Positions 57,598 to 64,000 of a DNA stretch of 64,000 bases are shown in pieces. Source of the DNA: Nelumbo lutea (taxonomy: Eukaryota > Streptophyta > Magnoliopsida > Proteales > Nelumbonaceae). Both the position numbers and the translations under genes were made by a program. The notes under the pieces were generated by a model, which did no database searches, was not told the origin of the DNA, and saw only the letters and a program-made list of their open reading frames with translations. The DNA lies in contig JAKGHH010000003.1 in assembly GCA_022828595.1 (NCBI GenBank), positions 101,641,583-101,705,582 of the forward strand, read 5' to 3'. Position 1 is the stretch's first letter; every line of letters begins with the position of its first letter.

Positions 57598-57798
57598 TGG
57601 GGGGACCCCAGTCGATTTGTCACTTCTGCGGTTTGCCTATTGAGCTCGCGTCCAACTTTTCAGCTCGCGTCCAAGTTTTTTTCAGCTCGCATCTAGGCTG
57701 GTTACATAACCTCCAAGGTTTTTTGGCTTGTTCCCGTCTCCAGAGCCTTCAAAACTTTCTTTCGGTGAGTACTTTCCTGAACCCACCTCTTTTCCTCA

Positions 57799-59773
57799 AT
57801 GTCTAGCTTTGATAGCTCAGACGATTCTTCAAATAGGACTGACGTAGGTTCTACAAACTGAGCCGTATCCCCCGACTGCCTCAGTGATCCTGAGGTGGAA
57901 CTCGAGGACTATGAACCAGTAGGCCGAGCTGCCTCGGGCAGTTTGGCGTCTACCTATCGCCGAGGTCGGATGCTAGACAGGTTTGGTCCCTCGACCATGA
58001 CGCCTGAGGGGCTTCAATCTATACTTATGTCTTACAACCTTCCCGGGGGGTATACATATTTTATTCCTTCGGGTAGCTTTCCTTGAACACGGTCCTGATG
58101 AGATCGTGATTTTTTGAGAGCAGCTCGCTGCGGGGTTGCGACTTCCTTTCCACCCCCTTCTCGTTGAAGTCATAAACCACTTCGGGGTAACCATTGGCCA
58201 ACTTCATCCGAACTCTATTCGGAACCTGGTGGGGACAATCTCCCTTTTTTGCGAGCAGAATTTCCCTTTAGACTCAGAGATATTCTCCTCCATCTTGATG
58301 CTCAAGAGACAGGCGGGTTCTCTTCCTAGGTGAAGACGAGCGTATTACCTTTCTCCTCGCCCGGGCTTTAAGCTTCTGCACGATCTTCCTAATAAAGTCC
58401 CGACGTGGAAGCGGGACTACTTCGGTGTGCGAAGTGCACAAGGATGGCCCTTTCAGACCGGATGGAGTGAGGCCGCTCCTGATTCAGGTGTTACTCTCGA
58501 CAAAGAGACGGTGAAGGGCCTCCTGCAATGGGCACGGCTAGGTTTGAAGTGCCATTATGACTTAACGGAGGCCAAGCTTATTGCGGCCGACCTGAGTTCG
58601 GGTAGGTTTCTAGTTCTGCAGTTTCTTGTTGCTTTGTTCCTTTATTTTTTCTGATGTCGAACTCGTTTCTGCAGGTGTGATGGACGCGGAGAGAACTCGT
58701 GGGGGGCGTCTATTCCAATGTATGAAGAGGAGGAATCGGGTCGCCAAGCGAACTCGTACCGAGCTGCCCTCGAAAGAGGAGACTCAAGTTCCAGACAACA
58801 CGCCGGAGGATCTTCCCAGGGGGCCCGAGGTGACTCCACCGATGCATGAAGCTGCCGGGGCGCCTTACGCTGAGACCACTTATACGGGCGCTCCTGCATA
58901 CTCAAGTGCTCCTGCTCACTCTGGGTCCGCTCATACGCGGGCTGGGCCCTCGGGTTCGGGAGCTCAAGGGGAGTTCAGGAGCGTGTTGACGCCAAACTAC
59001 GCTTTGCAGAAGATTAGGGAGGCTACTTTCCCTAAGGAGATCGCAACATGGACCCATCTTCCTTTGAACCAGGTCGCCTGCCGCGCCATAACTCATGCTA
59101 TGGTGGTAAGTCAGATTTCGTCTGTCTTTTTCATTTTCTGCCGCTTTTGTTGTCATTGCTCACTTGTTTCTTTTGGTAGGTGAATTCTTCAATTCATGCC
59201 TTAGCAGCCCAAGTGGAGAGGAGCTCGCGACAGGCGCGAGCTGCTGAGGTTGCCGCTCATGCTGCTGAAGAGGCTTTCCGTGCTGCAGAGGCGAATACCC
59301 GAGCTGCTGAGGCGGCCGCTTATGCTGCCGAAGAGGCTGCTCGCGTTGCAATGGCCAGGCAGGCGAGGTCTCAACGTGATGCCGAGGCCATGGGGGTCGT
59401 TGTCAAGCACATGGCAGACTTGAAGTTGGATTTGCAGCATCAAGTCGAATATCTTCAGGAGGACATCAGGGAGAAAACGCAGATTTTTTCCCAAGGCATT
59501 GAAGACGCCAAGAAGAAGGTCGTTGAAGACTACATTGCCTCTCCGTGTTTTGACGATCTGGTGGTGGATTCTTACAAGAGGGGTTTCAAACTGAGCCGGT
59601 GGATGATCCGGAACACGTACCTCGACCTTGATGTTAGTGCCATATCCACTTCGCGTATAACTCAGGAGATGGCCAATGCTGCCAATGGCGACCCGGACTC
59701 TAAAGGAGAGGCAGGGCCTTCGGGTGTTGTTGAAGTGCCTTCTGATGGCGAAGAAGTAGCTCCGGGCATGTAA
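57799..59773 (+). pseudogene. Antisense gene of the Tat element ('putative gypsy type transposon' domain)
   Basis: Exons 57799-58601, 58675-59105 and 59180-59773 join in frame through two GT-AG introns (donors GTAGG, GTAAG; acceptors TTTCTGCAG, TTTGGTAG). The first exon starts with a Ser/Asp-rich 'MSSFDSSDDSS', then carries the plant 'putative gypsy type transposon' domain ('LPFHPLLVEVINHFGVTIGQLHPNSI', 'KRDYFGVRS'). The second exon is low-complexity. The third has an Ala-rich coiled coil ('AAEVAAHAAEEAFRAAEA...') and a conserved tail ('VDSYKRGFKLSRW'). Breaks: TGA at 57859-57861, a frameshift between 58080 and 58136, and TGA at 58331. Such genes lie antisense to pol in Tat/Retand elements and their role is unknown. 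The present copy is not translatable as a whole, though exon 3 is clean. Confidence 0.78.
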
Positions 59774-59775
59774 AT

Positions 59776-60067
59776 TATTATTTTTTTGTTAAGTGCCTGA
59801 TGGCCAATGTACTGTTTCTTGCAACGGAATAGATAATCTTTTTGCCCACGTGTTCCTTTTTCCCGAACTGTTTCTTTGTCGAGCTGATAATAGGCCACTT
59901 GTCCGGGTTATTATACTTCCGCGACCTATTTTGCCACGAGTCTTTTGCAGCGAACTGATTTTTTGTCGAGCTGATAATATGCCTGACTTTTCTTTGCTTG
60001 TTTACGCCGATGTTCCTCTTGGCTCTGCATCGTGGCCCATAGGACCTGATTTCGTCCACTTCGTTTG
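59776..60067. other. Spacer between the antisense gene and pol
   Basis: No coding frame. It contains two copies of 'gaactg.tt.tttgtcgagctgataata' (59868 and 59952), the likely shared 3' region of the two convergent genes of the element. Confidence 0.6.
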
Positions 60068-61320
60068 GCGGTTTATAGGTAGTATCGCCTTAAGTTCACG
60101 ATGTTCCACGCTCGAGGTACTTGTTTGCCTTCCAAGGTTTTGAGTTCGTATGCACCCCCGAGCGCTCTCTTTACTTTATAGGGCCCTTCCCAGTTTTGTC
60201 CAAGTTTGTCCACGCCGGGTTCGGGCACCATAATCTTACGAAGGACTAGGTCGCCGACTCAGAAGCTTCATTGCTTTACTCTGGCATTGTAGTAGCGAGC
60301 TACCTGCTGCTGGTAGGCCGCTGTCCGGATATGCGCGAGGTCCCTTACCTCGTCCAGTAGGTCAAGGTTGGTACGTAACTCATCTCCGTTTGTCCGAACG
60401 TCATACGTTTCTAGTCGCAATGTTGGTACTTCGATTTCCGTCGGGATCACTGCTTCAGTGCCGTGGGTGAGGTTGAAGGGGGTTTCTCCCGTGGCGGTTT
60501 TTTCTATAGTTCGGTGAGCCCACAAGACACTTGGTAGCTCTTCGGCCCACAGCCTTAGCTCGATCCAGACGTGCTTTCAGTCCGCGCAGGATGGCTCTGT
60601 TCATTACTTTCGTCTAACCATTTGCCTGCGGGTGCGCGACTGATGTGAAGATTTGTCGAATCCCCATGTTCTGGCACCACTCTTGGAACTTGATATCCTC
60701 GAACTGTTTGCCGTTGTCGGAAATATTACCCGAGGTAACCCAAAATGACATACTATGTTCTTCCAAAAGAAGTTCTGTATGTTACGGGCCGTAACGGTTG
60801 CCAGAGGTTCGGCTTCTATCCACTTCGTGAAGTAATCTATTGCAACAACTAAGAATTTTCTTCCGCCTGTTGCTGGCGGGAATGGTCCCAGGAGGTCGAT
60901 GCCCCATTGTGCAAAGGGCCACGGGCTGGCGAGGTATTTGAGGTCGGAAGCAGGCTGATGGTGGATATTGACGTGTTTCTGACACTTGTCGCATTTTCTG
61001 ACGAGCTCGACAGCTTCTGCCTTCATCATTGGCCAGTAGTATCCTTGTCGAAGTGCTTTTTGGGGCGAGTGCTCTGCCCCCCAAGTGTCCGCCGCACAGG
61101 CCTTCGTGAGTGTCGCAGAGTACGAACTTGGCTTTGGCAGGTCGCAGGCAACGCAAGTAGGGGAGCGTGTAGGACCGTCGGTATAACCGTTCATCTATTA
61201 TGACGTATTTGGCTGTCTGGCGCTGCACCCTCTTGGCCGCATTGCGTTCTGCGGGGAGGGTTCCGTCTATCAGGAAGCTCGCGAGTGGGTCGATCCAACT
61301 CGGCTCTGCTTCGATGATGG
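60068..61320 (-). pseudogene. Integrase region of the Tat-type pol
   Basis: From the N-terminal side: 'KYVIIDERLYRRSY', then the HHCC zinc finger, whose two His ('CDTHEG', 'GGHLGG') are in one frame and whose Cys pair ('RKCDKC') is in another. This means a frameshift near 61060. The catalytic core begins 'WPFAQWGIDLLGPFPP' with the first Asp, but a further frameshift near 60725 destroys the second Asp region after 'FGLPRVI'. A later frame (60525-60268) covers the core end ('ETPFNLTHGTEAVIP'). Two stop codons near 60257-60268 separate it from the GPY/F module ('NWEGPYKV', ending about 60068). Confidence 0.82.
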
Positions 61321-61332
61321 GAGCGACCTCCT

Positions 61333-61986
61333 CTACCCCTTGAGAATACTAGGTCGAGGTAAATCCTCTATGTACACGGTTCTCACGTTGTTGTGACTTG
61401 TGCTGGCTAACCGGGACAGAGCGTCGGCCTCAGTGTTCTCTGACCTCGAGATTTGCCTGATGAAGTGTGACTGGAAGTTGAGCAGGGCCACTTTTACTTT
61501 CGCCAAATATGCGATCATGGAGAGCTCGCGTGCTTCATACTCGCCCGTAACTTGGTTGACTACGAGCTGGGAATCGCTGCAGATGACCAAGTGCTTTGCC
61601 TTTACCTTTCGCGCTAAGTTCAGCCCGGATATTAGTGCTTTGTACTCTGCCTCGTTGTTGGATGCCGCAAACTCAAAGCGTAGTGCGTATTCTAATTTTG
61701 TGCCGCCCGGGCCGCATAAGACTATTCTAGCCCCGCTGCCTTGCTGGTTCGAGGAACCATCCACGTGAAGAATCCAGGGCTCCTCATCCCAGTTCGTGTT
61801 TCGCCTGACTAGGAGAGATGCCACACTGGCTGCTACTTCACGGGGTTCAGACTCTATTGGCTCGGGAGCTCTAGGTTCACCCGAACTGGGGACCTCGGGC
61901 TCGACCTGTAGGGCTTCGTGGCTGAAAGTGCACTCGGCGATAAAATCTGCCAGAGCTTGGGCCTTAATTGTGGTCCGGGGTTTGTA
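61333..61986 (-). pseudogene. Archaeal-type second RNase H of the Tat-type pol
   Basis: The frame 61824-61333 carries 'WILHVDGSSNQQGSGAR', 'NNEAEYKALISGL', 'ICSDSQLVVNQVTGEYE' and 'EADALSRLAS', so the Asp, Glu, Asp, Asp residues needed for catalysis are all present. It is preceded by a linker ('KAQALADFIAE') after a TAG stop that ends the first RNase H frame (61987-61989), and followed by a frameshift near 61333. An additional RNase H of this type after the usual one is typical of Tat elements. Confidence 0.85.
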
Positions 61987-63100
61987 CTAGAGATCGTACT
62001 CGCTGAGTTCGATGGCCCATTTCGTCAGCCTACCGGAGACCTCGGGCTTCAGCAAAACTTGTCTTAGGGGTTTGTCGGTTAAGACAACGATGGTGTGAGC
62101 TTGGAAGTATGGGCGGAGTTTCCAAGCTGATATCACTAGTGCGTAGGCAATTTTTTCTATCTGCGGGTACCTTGTTTCTGCTCCCTGCAGAATTTTACTA
62201 ACATAATAGACGGGCTGCTGGACCCGATCTACTTGCTTTACTAATACCGAACTGACCACTTCGTCGCTCGCCGAGAGGTACAGTTCTAGGACTTCGCCCT
62301 CCTCGGGTCTGGCTAAGGTTGGTACGGTGGTGAGGTAAGTCTTTAGCTCGTCGAACGCGAGCTGGCAATCTCGGGTCCATTCGAACCCTTTGCCTTTGAT
62401 TGCCTTGAAGAAAGGCAGGCAGCGGTCTGCCGATTTGGACATGAAGCGGCTCAGAGCGGCTATGCGGCCGTTTAGCCTTTGAACTTCTTTTACTTTCCGA
62501 GGTGGTCTCATATCAAGGATGGCCTTTATTTTGTTCGGGTTGGCCTCAATGCCGCGCCGGTTGACAATGTACCCTAAGAACTTACCCGAGGTGACACCGA
62601 ATACACACTTGTTTGGGTTTAGTCTCATGTTATACTGACGCAGAATTTGGAAGACAGAATCCAAGTCTCTTAATAATTCTCGCGAAAGCTGTGTTTTGAC
62701 GACCATGTCGTCTACATAACATTCGATTTTCGTGCCAATTAAAGGCCGAAAAAGTTTATTTACAAGTCTTTGAAAGGTCGCACCAGCATTCTTTAGCCCG
62801 AAGGGCATGACCTTGTAACAGTACAGGCCAAACTCGGTAATGAAGCTGGTTTTTTCTTGGTCGGACTGGTCCATCTTAATCTGGTTGTAGCCTGAGTAGG
62901 CGTCCAGGAAGCTTAGCAGCTCGTGTCTCGAGGTCGCGTCCACGAGGCGGTCAATTCGGGGTAGGGGGAAACAGTCTTTTGGGCAAGTTCGGTTCAATCG
63001 GTGTAGTCGACGCAGATGCGCCACTTGCTGTTGGCTTTTTTCACCAGCACTGGGTTGGCTACCCAGCTCGGGTAATGAACTTCCCTTATGAAGTCCGTTG
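61987..63100 (-). pseudogene. Reverse transcriptase and first RNase H of the Tat-type pol
   Basis: RT motifs in order: 'WRICVDYTD', 'CPKDCFPLPRIDRLVDA', 'SFLDAYSGYNQIKM', 'VMPFGLKNAGATFQRLVN' and the catalytic 'YVDDM' (62704-62718). These are followed by 'FLGYIVNRRGIEANPNKI' and the RNase H-like part ('LYLSASDEVVSSVL', 'LTDKPLRQVL'). The first catalytic Asp of that RNase H is not at its usual place, as in relatives where the archaeal-type domain takes over. A one-base loss near 62996 splits the RT into two frames (63770-62994 and 63024-61987). The second frame is otherwise open for 345 codons. Confidence 0.87.
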
Positions 63101-63998
63101 CGAGGAGCTTTTCAACTTCTTCGTCGACCGCCCTCCAGCGCTCCGGGGCTAAGTTGCATTTCTTCTGTCTAATGGGTCTGACTACAGGGTCAGTGTTAAG
63201 CTTGTGAGTTATGAGGCTAGGGTCAATACCGGGCATATTTGCCGCGGACCATGCAAAAATATCTAAATTTTGGAGTAAGAAACTCACAAGTTCAGTTCGC
63301 AAAGGCTCCTTGACGGAGGCGCCGATCTGTAGAGTTCGCGTCGAATCTGTAGCCGAGGTCGGGACTGCGACTGTTTCCTCAGTGGGCGAAGCTCGTTCCT
63401 CGCCCTGCTCCGCAGGTCGCTCTAGTTCGAGGTCGTCGGATGCCTTGTTTTTTCCCTTTAGGGCGGCAACATAGCATTTGCGGGACTCGAGTTGGTCGCC
63501 CCACGCTACCCCCACACCGAAGTCCGCGGGGAACTTCATTGCCAGATAATAGGTGGAGACCACTACACGCAGAATATGCGTAATTGGGCACCCTTTTATG
63601 GCGTTGTATGGGGAGGGGGTCGCGACCACCAGGAAATCGTGGTTGAGTCTTACCGCGCACGGCCATGTGCCGACTTCCACAGGTACTGTTATTTTTCCCA
63701 AGGGCCTGACTTCCTCTCCGTTGAATCCTACCAGAGGAGTGTGAGCGGGTTTCAAATCGCTTTTCTGCAACTACAATTGGTCGAACGCCGATTTGAATAG
63801 TATGTCCGTCGAACTGCCTGAGTCAACCAGCACGTGCCGGACTTCGAAGTCACTGATCCTTAGCTTTATGATGAGTGCGTCGTCGTGGGGGTAGTGAACA
63901 CCTCGCGCGTCGTCTTCTGTAAAAAAGACCAGCTCTTCCTTCTTCGGTCTCTTGGGAGGGTTCTGCTCCTCTCGGGCTGCTTCGTGAACTGACGTCCT
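63101..63998 (-). pseudogene. Aspartic protease and linker of the Tat-type pol
   Basis: Reverse-strand frame with the protease active site 'HVLVDSGSSTDILF' (Asp-Ser-Gly at about 63816-63827), then 'TPLVGFNGEEVRPLGKITVPVEVG' and 'YNAIKGCPITHILRVVVSTYYLAMKFP'. A TAG at 63771-63773 interrupts it just after the active site. After the protease comes a charged linker ('ELERPAEQGEERASPTEE') leading into RT. The N-terminal side reaches the window edge, where 'KRPKKEELVFFTEDDA' continues the polyprotein. Confidence 0.84.
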
Positions 63999-64000
63999 TG

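Larger units (their letters stand above)
56194..64000 (-). mobile_element. Tat-lineage Ty3/gypsy retrotransposon, 3' part, reverse orientation
   Basis: Reading from the reverse strand: protease (63998-63500), RT and RNase H (63100-61987), a second, archaeal-type RNase H (61824-61400), integrase (about 61300-60068), an oppositely oriented gene (57799-59773), polypurine tract (57149-57161) and 3' LTR (57147-56194). The gag gene and 5' LTR lie beyond the window. The double RNase H plus an antisense gene between pol and the LTR are hallmarks of the Tat/Retand lineage. Several stops and frameshifts show it cannot make its proteins. Confidence 0.88.

Noticed and set aside
1..64000. CRISPR arrays, bacterial operons, ribosomal RNA or organelle-derived inserts
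   Set aside because: No regularly spaced repeats with unique spacers, no Shine-Dalgarno-led gene strings and no rRNA or plastid/mitochondrial gene stretch were seen. The LTR array at 56737 has no unique spacers.

Overview
The window looks like nuclear DNA of a flowering plant. It is AT-rich, genes are sparse and split by GT-AG introns, and most of the intergenic space is plant-type transposon debris: MITEs of the PIF/Tourist, hAT and Mutator kinds, and Ty3/gypsy elements including a Tat-lineage copy. Both recognisable host protein genes, a Tubby-like F-box protein and a non-catalytic-type beta-amylase, are plant families. I cannot name the species.

Layout. 1-12300 is repeat-rich and gene-free. 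It holds a hAT-type MITE with an exact 8-bp target duplication (1771-2241), an internally deleted Ty3/gypsy element with a perfect 5-bp duplication (3315-5479) and a Mutator-type MITE (10565-10722). A Tubby-like F-box gene with five coding exons runs forward at 13467-15923. After a MITE-rich gap comes a tRNA-Lys(UUU) gene (21807-21879), then a plastid-type beta-amylase of the BAM9 class in reverse (24188-22337, three exons) with a TATA box and a G-box upstream. 24500-39200 is again intergenic, made largely of datable MITEs with clear ends.

39298-54600 is the most unusual part. Two small two-exon reverse-strand genes (39298-40804, 58 aa; 43480-44644, 88 aa) encode related Cys-rich, Pro/Gly-rich microproteins whose Cys cluster is split by a phase-2 intron at the same Cys codon. 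The second gene lies in a block that was duplicated locally: about 42.1-46.7 kb matches about 47.6-54.6 kb. The second block keeps only a decayed exon 2 of the gene. Since the duplication, different transposons entered each block, and the sister block still shows the matching empty sites. These are a Mutator-type MITE, two Tourist-like MITEs and a solo LTR.

56194-64000 is the 3' part of a large, decayed Tat-type Ty3/gypsy element in reverse orientation: LTR, polypurine tract, integrase, an archaeal-type RNase H after the ordinary RT/RNase H, and protease, with gag beyond the window edge. Between its pol and LTR lies an oppositely oriented gene (57799-59773, forward) with its own TATA box, an upstream array of GACGTGC motifs, two introns, a 'putative gypsy type transposon' domain and a coiled coil. 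Stops and frameshifts show that both strands of the element are now inactive at the protein level.
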